Shown: positions 7,746-17,542, counted from the first letter of the stretch. The stretch is 64,000 nt of DNA from Desulfosporosinus fructosivorans (GCF_004766045.1 NZ_SPQQ01000001.1:682001-746000), one strand, 5' to 3'. A program made the numbers and translations. Notes: generated by a model not told the origin, from the sequence alone.

Positions 7746-9239
7746 GTGGAACAGAAGGAAATTAAGGCGTTAGTTCTCTCTGTACTGGCGGAGACTCGGG
7801 AATTTGATGGGTATGTCATTGTTCGGGCACAGTCGCGTAGGGAATGGAGCATGCGCTTAAGTAATGGGCAGTTTGAACGGGTATCGACTGGCGCGGATAG
7901 TGGCTTTGGGGTTCAGGCGTTTACGAAGGATGGGGCATCGGGCTTTGCTACGTCAGACGTTTTAGCGGAAGGAGTCGGTCAAAAACTGGTAGAAAAGGCT
8001 ATTCAGTTAGCCCGGAGAAATGAAGCAATCGGGACGAAGCTTAATCGCGCGATCTGGGATGCCCCACAGGTTCTGGCTGAGGAAAAAAATCCTGCCAAAA
8101 AGGTTTTTGGAGAAATTCCTTTGGTTCAACTTGAGGAAATGGTGATGACTTTGCACACCCGGCTACGAAGTGTTTTCCCTGAGGGAGTTTGGCAAACGAG
8201 TTATCGTCAGGTAGAAGAGGTCTGGTGTATTGGGCGTACGGATGGGACCAACGTGTCGTTTGTTATCCCTAGAGCGGTCCTGATGCATCAAGGAACGGTG
8301 CGGGAGCAGGACAAGGCTCAGAGTACTCTGGTTCACCGCAGTGGGATGGACGCAAGTGTGCTCTTTGAGGAATTAGCGGATCATGTTCTAGAAGGAAAGG
8401 CCTTGGACCGGGCTGAATTTGCCAGAGCGGTATGTGGTGCGCCCCAGCTGCCGAGCGGTCATTATCCTCTGATTATTGATTTTGGGCTAGCAAAGGGTTT
8501 GGCACACGAGGCCTTTGGGCATGCCGTGGAGTCAGATCATATGAAGGAGTCTGTACTGGGCGAAGCTGGAAAACTCCGAAAGGGTCTAAGGGTAGCTAGA
8601 CCAGGTGTAAGTATTATTGATGGTCCACTCCCTGGGGATTGGGCGTATCAGCCGTATTCCGCTAATGGGCTGGTCCGGCAAACTGTGACGATTGTACGGG
8701 ACGGGGTTCTGGAAGCTGGGCTCGGGGATATTTTCTCAGCTGAAGAAGCAGGTATGCCCGTAACCGGAGCGGGTAGGGCGGAGAACTATGGACATGTCCC
8801 ACTGCCTCGAATGAGTAATATTAGGTTGTTAGTTGATCGCATGCTTCCATTAAACCCAGTAGAGCACTTGATGGATGAGGTAAAGGCCGTGCGAGAAACT
8901 CTCCTACAACATGAAGAGCTGGTCGAAGGGGAGAAAAACCTACTTCTCTTGGGGTATCGTGGTGGCCAGGTCAATCCTAAAACTGGGGATTTTGTCTTTC
9001 AATGTGACGGAATTATTGATGTGTCTGACCCCAAACTGCCAATTTATCAACCCTCAATTTTTAGTGGGAAAATTCTATCTGCCTTGGAAGCGATTCGAGG
9101 AGGGCTTGGTGAAGGGTGCTATGACGCGATCGGAACTTGCGGAAAGGGTGGACAATCTGTTGCCTCGAGTGGAGGTAGCCATCGTTATCTGCTCATGGAT
9201 GCCGACCAACAGGTAAGTTTGGGAGGGGAACACGGATGA
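7746..9239 (+). CDS. tldD: Metalloprotease TldD
   Basis: TldD is the catalytic zinc subunit of the TldD/TldE peptidase, which unwinds and degrades peptides and in other bacteria matures RiPPs such as microcin B17. The 497-residue protein carries HEAFGH at residues 254-259, the HExxxH zinc motif of the family. GTG at 7746 is preceded by AGGAGG with ideal spacing. The ATGA stop/start overlap with the next gene indicates coupled translation. No RiPP precursor was recognised next to it. Confidence 0.92.
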   Translation: MEQKEIKALVLSVLAETREFDGYVIVRAQSRREWSMRLSNGQFERVSTGADSGFGVQAFTKDGASGFATSDVLAEGVGQKLVEKAIQLARRNEAIGTKLNRAIWDAPQVLAEEKNPAKKVFGEIPLVQLEEMVMTLHTRLRSVFPEGVWQTSYRQVEEVWCIGRTDGTNVSFVIPRAVLMHQGTVREQDKAQSTLVHRSGMDASVLFEELADHVLEGKALDRAEFARAVCGAPQLPSGHYPLIIDFGLAKGLAHEAFGHAVESDHMKESVLGEAGKLRKGLRVARPGVSIIDGPLPGDWAYQPYSANGLVRQTVTIVRDGVLEAGLGDIFSAEEAGMPVTGAGRAENYGHVPLPRMSNIRLLVDRMLPLNPVEHLMDEVKAVRETLLQHEELVEGEKNLLLLGYRGGQVNPKTGDFVFQCDGIIDVSDPKLPIYQPSIFSGKILSALEAIRGGLGEGCYDAIGTCGKGGQSVASSGGSHRYLLMDADQQVSLGGEHG

Positions 9240-10561
9240 AACTAGTTGCACAATTAGAGGATCTTCTTTATCAGGCTCAGCATGCTCCAAAGAATGAGGA
9301 ACTACGCTTAGCGGATTGGCGCATTTTGATTAATGAATCGGAAGCAGTGTCCTTAGGTATTAAAGATAATTCTCCGGGGAGTGTCTATACGCCACCAAGT
9401 TATCGTCAGGGCGAGAGTGGTGAAGTTTTTTTGGTCTGGGCAGATGGGAAATGCAGTCAAGCTATGGTTCAGCTGGGGTCGCACGAAGACCAGGCGCATT
9501 GGCAACAAGAATTAGAACAATGGAGACAGGCTTCGTATGACGACCCTGATGCGACGCATATCCCAGCTCCGGGACCTTTGCCGCTTGTGGCAGTTGAGGA
9601 CCGGGCAATACAAACGATTTTTGCTGGATCGGGTGATGATCAGATCTTATTTGATCAAGCCAGTCGTTGGCTAATGGACAAACCCTTGAAAGCCGAGATG
9701 CAGGGAAGTATACAAGCGGCCTGGGGTTACCGTCATGTTCGCACTTCGACTGGTCTTGCCGTTACATATCAACAATCACAATTTGTAGCTTGGTTTTCCT
9801 TTGACAGCTTGATCGGAGGAGGGTTTGCTAAGCGCCGGCTATCTCGACCAGAGGAACAGGAGGAGTTATGGTCTCAGACGGTGAATCTGTATGAGGCAAT
9901 GCATTTAGATGCTCCGCCTGTTGGGCCCCAGACGCAAGTGATTCTAGCCCCTTCTATGACTGAGAGTATGCTGGGTCAGTTTATACTGCCCAATTTTTCA
10001 GGAGACCGAGTGATTGAGGGACAGGGTGCATTTCCTAAGGAGAGTTTTCTTGAAAATAAACTTCTTTTTCATCCGCACTTTTCATTGATCATTGACCCTC
10101 TCCGTCCGCTGGAATTAGGCTCTTATCTGGTTACGGCTGAAGGAGTACCCGCAGAACGTACTGTGTTGGTTCGGGACGGAAAACTTCAGACCCCCTTTCT
10201 CCGGGTTAAAGATTCAGTGAGATGGGGTGCAAAACCGACGGCTATTCCTCAAGGGACGGCAGGGCTTTATCTTACCCATAAGGCAGAAGTTCCGTGGGCA
10301 GAGGCTTTACAGACCGTGGAGGATGGCGTGTTGGTTTTATCTGTGCTTGGCTTGCATACTCAGGAGGCAGTTTCGGGGTCGTACTCGCTTAGTGCGCCTC
10401 ACAGCTTGCGTATCCTAAAGGGTCAGATCGTCGGAAAAACTGATGTTAAGCTAACGGGTAATTTCTTGGCAGATTTGGCGGCACCAACAACTAAGACAGC
10501 CCAGTCAAATCTTGACGCACATCCTTATCTTATGATCATGACTGGAGTACAAACTCTTTAG
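9236..10561 (+). CDS. TldE/PmbA family subunit
   Basis: A 441-residue PmbA/TldE-type protein that lacks HExxxH, as expected for the non-catalytic partner of TldD. It starts by a 4-bp overlap with tldD. The C-terminal half shows the family pattern (GSYLVTAEGVPAERTVLVRDGKLQT). Divergence from the enterobacterial protein is considerable. The pair probably forms a heterodimeric peptidase in the cytoplasm. Confidence 0.87.
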   Translation: MKLVAQLEDLLYQAQHAPKNEELRLADWRILINESEAVSLGIKDNSPGSVYTPPSYRQGESGEVFLVWADGKCSQAMVQLGSHEDQAHWQQELEQWRQASYDDPDATHIPAPGPLPLVAVEDRAIQTIFAGSGDDQILFDQASRWLMDKPLKAEMQGSIQAAWGYRHVRTSTGLAVTYQQSQFVAWFSFDSLIGGGFAKRRLSRPEEQEELWSQTVNLYEAMHLDAPPVGPQTQVILAPSMTESMLGQFILPNFSGDRVIEGQGAFPKESFLENKLLFHPHFSLIIDPLRPLELGSYLVTAEGVPAERTVLVRDGKLQTPFLRVKDSVRWGAKPTAIPQGTAGLYLTHKAEVPWAEALQTVEDGVLVLSVLGLHTQEAVSGSYSLSAPHSLRILKGQIVGKTDVKLTGNFLADLAAPTTKTAQSNLDAHPYLMIMTGVQTL

Positions 10562-10584
10562 GGATTGGGGAGGACTATTTAGAG

Positions 10585-11349
10585 ATGTTAGATATGCATG
10601 TTCATCTTATCGGGCACGATGATCCACGAGAAGTAAACCGAGAAATTATTCGGGAGTATTTGGAGGAAGCGTCCATCCGCGGCTTAAAAGAAATTGGGTT
10701 TGCCGATCATGATTATTTCTGGAATCAGATGAACTTCCCAATGATTCGAGAAGTGGCGGAAGAGTTTCCTGACTTAGCCGTTCGTATCGGCTTGGAGGCC
10801 GAATACCGTCCTCACGAAGAAGGAAGAATTAAACAGCTGCTGGAACAGTTTCCTTTCGATTTTGTGATAGGGTCAGTCCACGAGTTTGACGGCTGGATTT
10901 TTGATATGCCAGAAGCGGAAGCCATTCATCATAAGAAAAATGCGGATGAGATTTACGGCCGTTATTTTGAAGTTGTGACGCTAGCAGCTAAAAGTGGACT
11001 ATTTACGACGATTGGACATTTAGATCTGATCAAGTTATTTGGAGTTAGACCCGGGAAGGATATTTTAACGCTGGCGGATGAAGCACTAACGGCGGTTGCT
11101 GAGCATGGTTTAGTCCTGGAAGTGAACACGAACGGTCGGTATAAGCCAGTCGCAGAATTCTACCCCGAGAGACGCCTAGTTGAGGAAATAATGAGACGGG
11201 GGATCGAGTTTACTTTAGGGTCAGATGCTCACTGTGCAAAGGTAGTTGGTCGGGACCTTGAGGAAGCAAGTCAGATGCTCACTCAAATTGGGGTCCATTC
11301 CGTTGTTGGGTTCGCAAACATGGCTAAAATAAGCTACAAACTGGGCTAG
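10585..11349 (+). CDS. PHP-domain phosphatase, HisK-type
   Basis: A 254-residue PHP metallohydrolase. The N-terminal metal motif DMHVHLIGHDD, the internal GSVHEFDGW, GHLDLIK and the C-terminal LGSDAHCAK are all present, as in histidinol-phosphatase HisK/HisJ. No other his gene is in the window, so histidinol phosphate as substrate is not assured. It follows tldE by 23 nt and may be co-transcribed. Confidence 0.85.
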   Translation: MLDMHVHLIGHDDPREVNREIIREYLEEASIRGLKEIGFADHDYFWNQMNFPMIREVAEEFPDLAVRIGLEAEYRPHEEGRIKQLLEQFPFDFVIGSVHEFDGWIFDMPEAEAIHHKKNADEIYGRYFEVVTLAAKSGLFTTIGHLDLIKLFGVRPGKDILTLADEALTAVAEHGLVLEVNTNGRYKPVAEFYPERRLVEEIMRRGIEFTLGSDAHCAKVVGRDLEEASQMLTQIGVHSVVGFANMAKISYKLG

Positions 11350-11361
11350 GAGGGACATACT

Positions 11362-11857
11362 TTGGCCGAGTTGTTCGATGAAAAATGGCTCATTGAAGAA
11401 AGTGCGGCACTGGCGTTGGTGGAAATATTAAATCTTCAAACAGGCGTGAAGTATCAAATATTTAAACATGCAGATCGGCCGGATATTGTCATTGAGAATG
11501 AATTTGATGGTACCCGACTGGGTGTCGAGGTTACGCACCTTTTCTATGATGCAGACGAGGCACGATTCATTCTGGGACGATCTCAGAAATATGTTCATCC
11601 TCCAGAATACATTGAGGAATATATTCAACGTCTCAACGCTTTGTTGCAACAGAAGAGCGAAAAGGCTAAGGGATACGATCACGAGTATCCTTTAGCCCTA
11701 TTGATACGAGTAGTTTCCCCATTATTTCACATGTTGAATTTTGATGAGTATAAATCAAGAATCATTGTATGTACCTACTTCGGATTTCAAGGTAATTTGG
11801 TTGTTGTTCTATGATTTCTTGGAGCGGCGTTGGACACTCTTAAAACGATTGAGTTAA
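11362..11857 (+). pseudogene. Nuclease-like protein gene, probable frameshift near 11795
   Basis: A TTG start at 11362 follows AGGAGGG. The first frame ends at 11814 (150 residues). The segment PDIVIENEFDGTRLGVEVTH resembles a PD-(D/E)xK nuclease core, but no family match is claimed. Moving by one base at about 11795 gives a coherent continuation, WLLFYDFLERRWTLLKRLS, ending at 11857, whereas the annotated frame ends in NLVVVL. This suggests a single-base insertion in a formerly longer protein of about 164 residues. A sequencing error is also possible. Confidence 0.5.
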
Positions 11858-11951
11858 ATAGTTTCTATGTCTATACCCTTAGGGAATAGACTTCACATTT
11901 CGGTGAAACACTAAAGATATGTGTAAGCTGGTATGTGAAGGAGACGTGTAA

Positions 11952-12647
11952 ATGCCTTGGATTGAAATCGAGCTTTCTCCCCGAGTAGAGTGGAATGAAG
12001 ATGGTCTTGATGATTGGACACTAGCCCTAGGGGCCTTTTTGACGGAAAGGGGCACTGGTTTAAATCCCATGATCAGGATGTTGCCGGGGTATAATATATT
12101 GCAATTAGGGGAAGAGGGAATTGGAGAACTTACTTTAAGTGGCTCGGAGCGGCTCGTCATTTTGGATGGATTATCGCTAAAAGGAAATGTAGAGTGCGAT
12201 TTTGCCCGTTTTGTGGTACGTTTCGCCCGTCAAATGGGTGCGGTTGGGGTTTGCGTCTCTAATGCTAGTTCCACTGAAAAGGGTTTCTGGAGGAAACTAG
12301 GTGGAGTTATACAACCAGATCCGGTTCCGTTGAAAGAATCTATCCTTCGCGAGAAAGTGGCTATAAAACGGCTCGCAAAATTTAGTTTGCTTGTGACTTA
12401 TGACGGGAAGGCAGTACTATGTCTAGAACCAATTATGTGTAACTCTCATGCGCCTGGGTTAGCAAGTTTAGCTCAACGTCGCTTAGAAAAAATGTACGGG
12501 GGAACTCCGTTGGGGTTTGCTAGTCGGATGGCTGTTCATTGCCCTTGGATTATTACTCGTGAGCAATGGGATGATTTATTGTCTTTTAGCAGGTTACAGG
12601 CTTTTGACTTGTTGGAAGGTCTCGTTAATAATTGTGAGGAAGGTTAG
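11952..12647 (+). CDS. Protein of unknown function, 231 aa
   Basis: A soluble protein with no signal or membrane segment and no recognised family. The start is well supported (GAAGGAGACGTGTAA then ATG). It contains two GLASLAQRRLEKMYGG-like Ala/Leu helical segments and scattered Cys that do not form a metal motif. It stands alone between the frameshifted gene and ylbF. Confidence 0.7.
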   Translation: MPWIEIELSPRVEWNEDGLDDWTLALGAFLTERGTGLNPMIRMLPGYNILQLGEEGIGELTLSGSERLVILDGLSLKGNVECDFARFVVRFARQMGAVGVCVSNASSTEKGFWRKLGGVIQPDPVPLKESILREKVAIKRLAKFSLLVTYDGKAVLCLEPIMCNSHAPGLASLAQRRLEKMYGGTPLGFASRMAVHCPWIITREQWDDLLSFSRLQAFDLLEGLVNNCEEG

Positions 12648-12771
12648 TTCTTAATCTCACATCCTGTTCTTGTCAGAGCATGTGTATGATTGGGAAAGAG
12701 ATTATTTGTTTCATGTCTTAAAGTTCTATATAATGAGTCAATAATTAGATATAGATTGGGGACTGAGAGAA

Positions 12772-13140
12772 GTGGACAATATGGCAGCAAATGATTTGGC
12801 TCATGAATTGGCGCGTACATTGAAGGAATCTGATGAATTCAAGCAGTTTCTTAAATCTAAAGAAAAGGTTATGAGTGATATTAATAATCACAAGATGATC
12901 CGTGAGTTCCAATTGAGACAATGGGAGATTCGCGATGCTCAAATGTTGGAGGCTGAAATCAGCGAGGAGAAGCAACAAGAGTTAGAACGTTTATATAGTT
13001 TGGTGAGCTTAAACCCGACGGCACGTGAGTATTTGGAAGCGGAGTTTGAAGTATCACGCATGGTCAATGATATTCAGAAAATAATTGGAGAGGCTATTCA
13101 AGACGCGATGCCGATAGGTTTTGATGAGCTTACTCTCTGA
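12772..13140 (+). CDS. YlbF family regulator
   Basis: A 122-residue helical protein of the YlbF/YmcA (Com_YlbF) family; such proteins modulate RNase Y and so competence, sporulation and biofilm in Bacillus. The conserved helical core spans LARTLKESDEFKQFLKSKEK to FEVSRMVNDIQKIIGEAI. GTG at 12772 or ATG at 12781 could be the start. It lies just upstream of bshB1-bshA. Confidence 0.8.
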   Translation: MDNMAANDLAHELARTLKESDEFKQFLKSKEKVMSDINNHKMIREFQLRQWEIRDAQMLEAEISEEKQQELERLYSLVSLNPTAREYLEAEFEVSRMVNDIQKIIGEAIQDAMPIGFDELTL

Positions 13141-13202
13141 ACAATAGCCTTTTGGTTGGGTCCCTTCTCGCCGTCAGTCAAGTTTTCTATGGAGGTGAAT
13201 AA

Positions 13203-13904
13203 ATGCAGAGTTGGAGCTATGATGCTATTGTCTTTGGTGCTCATCCAGATGATGCAGAAATCGGCGCTGGTGGAATGATCGCGCAGGAAATTCGCTTGGG
13301 TCGTAAAGTTCTGATTTGTGATTTAACGGCGGGGGAAATGGGTAGTAATGGCAACGTGGCTCAGAGACGAGCGGAAGCTCTAGCTTCAGCAGAGGTGTTG
13401 GGGGTTTCTGAACGGGTGTGTTTAGGATTACCGGACCGGGGAATGCATGAGTGTGATGATCAAGTCTCAGAAATAGTTTGGATGATTCGGGAATATCGTC
13501 CACGTATGGTATTTACCCCTTGGCATGGAGATGATCACTTGGATCATGTTCAGGCCACTAATCTCGTCAGGGCTGCGGCGTTAAATGCTCGTTTGAGAAA
13601 GTATGGATCCTCAAAGCCCTGGGCAGTAGAGCGGGTCTGGGAGTATTTTATTCATGAAATGTCGCCTAATCCCCTGTTATTACGGGTGGGCGAAGAAGAC
13701 GGGGTACAGAAACAAAAGGCCTTGCGATGTTATCTCTCTCAGTTTCAGGCGGGGGAGGGCACTGTGCCCACTCGTTTGCACGGACTCCTGCAACGTTTAG
13801 AGTGGCGTGATCGTTACGCAGGGAGTCAGATAGGAGCCCCGTGGGCTGAGGGCTTTTATCAGAGAGAGCCTCTGAGTATTTACGATCTAAGAAATATGCT
13901 TTAA
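13203..13904 (+). CDS. bshB1: Bacillithiol biosynthesis deacetylase BshB1
   Basis: BshB1 deacetylates GlcNAc-malate in bacillithiol synthesis. The 233-residue LmbE/PIG-L-fold protein has the zinc motif AHPDDAEIGAGG (residues 13-24), TAGEMGSNG, and the second His cluster GDDHLDHVQAT, all close to the Bacillus enzyme. ATG at 13203 follows GGAGGTGAATAA. bshA follows within 20 nt, which supports the specific assignment over other LmbE deacetylases. Confidence 0.9.
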   Translation: MQSWSYDAIVFGAHPDDAEIGAGGMIAQEIRLGRKVLICDLTAGEMGSNGNVAQRRAEALASAEVLGVSERVCLGLPDRGMHECDDQVSEIVWMIREYRPRMVFTPWHGDDHLDHVQATNLVRAAALNARLRKYGSSKPWAVERVWEYFIHEMSPNPLLLRVGEEDGVQKQKALRCYLSQFQAGEGTVPTRLHGLLQRLEWRDRYAGSQIGAPWAEGFYQREPLSIYDLRNML

Positions 13905-13923
13905 TTAAAAGAGGGTGCTAGGA

Positions 13924-15054
13924 ATGAAAATTGGGATGGTTTGTTACCCAAGTTATGGAGGGAGCGGCGTTGTAGCGACTGAGCTAGGGTATGCTCTGGG
14001 CGAGAAAGGACATGAAGTTCATTTTATTTCATCTGCTCGGCCGTTTCGTTTACATCGATTCCATGAAAAGTTGTTTTTCCATGAGGTGACGGATGTAAAT
14101 TATCCGTTGTTTAAATTTCCGCCGTATACATTATTACTTGCCAATAAAATTGTCGAAGTAGCCAATTTTGTGGGACTCGATGTGATTCATGCCCACTATG
14201 CGATTCCTCACAGTATTAGTGCCTATTTGGCCAAACAGATGATGACTAGATCACTACCGCTGGTGACTACGTTGCATGGTACGGATATCACGTTGGTTGG
14301 TGCTTTTGAAGAATTTAATCTGTTAACACGATTGGCACTGCGGGCAAGCGACCGAGTTACAGCAGTTTCAGCTGCGTTAGCAAGGGAAACGGAGGATGCT
14401 TTTGGGACTGTAGAGCAAGGTATCAACGTTATTCCAAATTTCATCGATCCTAAAATATACTTACCTAAAGAGGGATTGATGGAAAGATGTCGAGAACATT
14501 TTACCCCCTGTGGAGAAAAAGTTTTGGCTCACATCTCGAATTTTCGGGAAGTTAAAAGAGTTGTGGATGTTGTTAAGATATTCGCTCAGGTGGAGAAAGT
14601 CATTCCTTGTTGTCTCTTACTCGTCGGAGATGGACCGGAGATGGCACGGGTTGGTCGGGAGGTCATAAGGCTTGGGCTGGAGAAAAAAGTTCAGTTTCTA
14701 GGAAAGCAAGAAAGTGTTCAGGAGATATTACAGATGGTCGATGTTTTTATACTTCCATCAGAAAAGGAAAGCTTTGGGCTAGTGGCTCTAGAGGCGATGG
14801 CATGTGGGGTTCCAGTTGTTGCCAGCAGGGTAGGAGGACTACCTGAGGTTGTGCAACACGGAAAAACAGGCTATCTCGCCGAAGTCGGGGACATTCAAGG
14901 GATGAGTGAGGGCGTACTTAAATTGTTAACCAATGAAGTACTATACAAGACCTTTTCCGAACAGGCTGTAACTTGGGCACGAGAAACATTTCCAGTGGAA
15001 CGTGCGGTGGAAAGTTATGAGGCAGTTTATGAGAGCGCTATTCGTAGTTCGTAG
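13924..15054 (+). CDS. bshA: N-acetyl-alpha-D-glucosaminyl L-malate synthase BshA
   Basis: BshA is a GT4 glycosyltransferase joining UDP-GlcNAc to L-malate, the first step of bacillithiol synthesis. The 376-residue protein begins KIGMVCYPSYGGSGVVATEL, the hallmark of BshA, and has the GT4 motif EKESFGLVALEAMACGVPVV near residue 280. ATG at 13924 fits the family start better than the GTG at 13915. bshC, the cysteine-adding step, is not in the window. Confidence 0.92.
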   Translation: MKIGMVCYPSYGGSGVVATELGYALGEKGHEVHFISSARPFRLHRFHEKLFFHEVTDVNYPLFKFPPYTLLLANKIVEVANFVGLDVIHAHYAIPHSISAYLAKQMMTRSLPLVTTLHGTDITLVGAFEEFNLLTRLALRASDRVTAVSAALARETEDAFGTVEQGINVIPNFIDPKIYLPKEGLMERCREHFTPCGEKVLAHISNFREVKRVVDVVKIFAQVEKVIPCCLLLVGDGPEMARVGREVIRLGLEKKVQFLGKQESVQEILQMVDVFILPSEKESFGLVALEAMACGVPVVASRVGGLPEVVQHGKTGYLAEVGDIQGMSEGVLKLLTNEVLYKTFSEQAVTWARETFPVERAVESYEAVYESAIRSS

Positions 15055-15160
15055 TTCATTCGTGGTTTATGCAGTTCGTAGCTCTGGTTCAAAAAAAGTA
15101 GTTCTTTGTTCTTTGTTCTTAGCCTAGTTTAAGTTAGTAGTTCGAGGTTCGTTAAACTGA
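15046..15160. repeat. Short direct repeats TAGTTCGTAGTTC / TTCTTTGTTC
   Basis: Many TAGTTCG, TTCGTGG and TTCTTTG units occur between bshA and the ATPase gene. They resemble the GTGGTTCG repeats at 39675-39822, 42936-42983 and 52255-52432. No coding potential is seen. Confidence 0.6.
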
Positions 15161-15204
15161 GTAAATATTCGAATCGCATCGAGCATCTAGTAAGGGGAGA
15201 TTTG

Positions 15205-16119
15205 ATGTCTAACAAGATGACGCTAGATCAGTTTGAAAAGGCTTTAGAATCAGCCGGCTATATCAGCGAAAGAGATGACCGGATCGCGCTGACGGCATTT
15301 TTAGCGACCGAGTTAGGTAAGCCACTCTTGGTCTCTGGACCTGCAGGAGTAGGCAAGACGGAAATAGCCAAAGTCTTAAGTCAGATTTTTGAAGCGCCTC
15401 TTATCCGCCTGCAGTGTTATGAAGGGTTGGATGAGACGAAAGCGCTCTATGAATGGAACTATCAGAGGCAACTCTTGAAGATTCAAATGGGACGGGAGAA
15501 TTTGCAGGAGTCAGATCTTTTTTCTACTGAGTATTTACTCCCGCGTCCTTTGCTCCAAGCACTTTTGAGTGAGGAGCGAACTGTGTTGTTAATTGATGAA
15601 ATTGATAAGACAGACTCGGAATTCGAGGCTTTTCTCTTTGAACTTTTAGGGGAGTTTCAAGTCACAATTCCTGAGATGGGGACAATTAAGGCCAAAGAAC
15701 GACCCATTGTTGTCTTAACGTCAAATGGAGAACGGGAGCTTTCCGATGGATTAAAAAGGCGTTGTATTTTCCTTCATGTGGAGCCCCCTTCAGTTAATAA
15801 AGAGGTTCGAATTCTTCGTGCCAAAATCCCTGATTTGCCAGAACGCTTGGCTGTAGAAGTGGCCAGGGCTGTGAACGTACTTCGGGAACGACTCTCTCTC
15901 AATAAGATACCCTCTGTTTCTGAAACAATGGACTGGGCCAAGGCGTTGCTGGTAATGGGAAAGACGGGCCTCGATCCGGCCTGGGTCGATGCGACGCTGA
16001 CCTTGCTGCTTAAGAGCAAGGACGATGTAGAACTTTTCTATAGCGAGATGGGAGCAGAACGCCTCCTATTTGAGTCGAGCAAAGTGGTGCAGGGAGAAAG
16101 GCAACATGGATCAAACTAG
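15205..16119 (+). CDS. MoxR-like AAA+ ATPase
   Basis: A 304-residue ATPase with Walker A SGPAGVGKTEIAK (near residues 38-50), Walker B LLIDEIDK and sensor 1 VLTSNGERELSD. It belongs to the MoxR/CoxD group, which works with VWA proteins as chaperones for cofactor insertion or complex remodelling. ATG at 15205 follows GGGGAGATTT. It overlaps the VWA gene by 14 bp, so the two form a translationally coupled pair. Confidence 0.9.
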   Translation: MSNKMTLDQFEKALESAGYISERDDRIALTAFLATELGKPLLVSGPAGVGKTEIAKVLSQIFEAPLIRLQCYEGLDETKALYEWNYQRQLLKIQMGRENLQESDLFSTEYLLPRPLLQALLSEERTVLLIDEIDKTDSEFEAFLFELLGEFQVTIPEMGTIKAKERPIVVLTSNGERELSDGLKRRCIFLHVEPPSVNKEVRILRAKIPDLPERLAVEVARAVNVLRERLSLNKIPSVSETMDWAKALLVMGKTGLDPAWVDATLTLLLKSKDDVELFYSEMGAERLLFESSKVVQGERQHGSN

Positions 16120-17449
16120 AGTCAGTGAATTGGATCGACACTTAGTGGGATTTGCCCAATTGCTAAGGGCGGTTGGGCTTAAGGTCAGTCCTTCAGAAAT
16201 ATCGGATGCTTCAGAAGGACTAACTCATATTGGCTTAGTGGATAGAGATAGGGTAGAGACTGTGTTGCAAGCAACTCTCGTTAAAGATATTGGGCATATT
16301 TCTGCTTTCAAAGAAGCCTTTCGGGCCTACTTTGCAAGTCCTGTACAAATTGAGGCGTGGAAAAAGGATGTAGCCCAGAAAGCAACCCAATGGGATGAGA
16401 AGATTGAGAGTACCCGGAAGGATTTGCGTTTTCAGGAAAATGAATTAGATATTACGGATGAACAGAGGGCTGTTTATGCCAGTCTCCCAGAGCAGGATAA
16501 ACAACGCCTGCGTGATTTTTTAGAGAAATCATCGAAGGGTACGAGAAGTGGAATCCCAGTGGATCATTCTTATCAGCCTATGGTGGAGCGGGTCCTTCGT
16601 GGGTCGCTTGAGTATTGGCGCAAGAAGTTAAATGAAGAAGATGAGCCGATTCTTTCTCCGGGCTCTACAGATGGCGTTCTCTCTGAAGTGGAGCGCGCGC
16701 TTCGAGAACAAGAGTTTGAAGTCTTAAGTCGGGATCTAAAGAAAATTCCTCCTGAAGAATGGCCGGAGGTGATTCGTTTAATTCGCCGTCTTAGTCAGCG
16801 ATTGGCTAGTCAGGTAACTCGTCGCTACCGAGCAGCACGACGACGAGGCGGTTTAGATATGCGCTCAACCCTTAGAAGAAATTTACGCTATGGTGGGGTC
16901 TTAGTTGAGCGAAGCTATCGCAGTCGGCGTAAGGGGCGGCTTAAAATTATCTTACTTTGTGATATTTCTGGGTCTATGCTCAAATATTCGGAGTTTATTT
17001 GGCAATTTGTATACGGACTTGCCTCCGCTGTTAGCGGGATTAAAACCTTCGCCTTTGGAGAAACGCTAATTCCCTTAACAGGGAAATTCCGTAAAGGACA
17101 AACCTTTGAAGCAATGGTCAAGGAATCCCTCGTTGTGTCAGGAAAAGAATGGGGGGGCGGGACTAATTTAGCGAAAGCCCTAGAAACCTTGCAGAAAAAA
17201 TTTCCGTCCTTTCTTTCCAAGCAAACGTTACTACTGATCGTAAGTGATGCTCAAACTTTAGAAGCAGAAAAAGCTGCAGCCTTACTGGAGAAAATTCAGC
17301 GTCAGGTTCGCCAGGTATTATGGCTGAATACGCTCCCTGAACGACGCTGGCTAGAGACCCCTCATGTGAAAGCATTTCTCCCTTCCTGCCAAATGTATGA
17401 ATGCTTTACGCTTGGTCACTTAACCCAGATTTTAAGCAAACAAATCTAG
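16106..17449 (+). CDS. VWA domain protein (CoxE-like)
   Basis: A 447-residue protein. The N-terminal half is helical and charged. An Arg-rich linker (RRYRAARRRGG) precedes the VWA domain with the MIDAS motif DISGSM. The later residues (GGGTNLAKAL and VSDAQTLE) fit the metal site. ATG at 16106 follows GGGAGAAAGG; the in-frame GTG at 16070 would overlap more and has no site. Its partner is the preceding MoxR ATPase. In known systems such pairs mature molybdenum or carboxysome enzymes, but the client here is unknown. Confidence 0.87.
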   Translation: MDQTRVSELDRHLVGFAQLLRAVGLKVSPSEISDASEGLTHIGLVDRDRVETVLQATLVKDIGHISAFKEAFRAYFASPVQIEAWKKDVAQKATQWDEKIESTRKDLRFQENELDITDEQRAVYASLPEQDKQRLRDFLEKSSKGTRSGIPVDHSYQPMVERVLRGSLEYWRKKLNEEDEPILSPGSTDGVLSEVERALREQEFEVLSRDLKKIPPEEWPEVIRLIRRLSQRLASQVTRRYRAARRRGGLDMRSTLRRNLRYGGVLVERSYRSRRKGRLKIILLCDISGSMLKYSEFIWQFVYGLASAVSGIKTFAFGETLIPLTGKFRKGQTFEAMVKESLVVSGKEWGGGTNLAKALETLQKKFPSFLSKQTLLLIVSDAQTLEAEKAAALLEKIQRQVRQVLWLNTLPERRWLETPHVKAFLPSCQMYECFTLGHLTQILSKQI

Positions 17450-17542
17450 ACCCGACTGGTGTTTATTTTCCGGACAAATGGAGCATACTAAGAAGGTAAA
17501 CTATTTGTACAGAAACACACAATGTCTAGGGGGGTTAAATAA

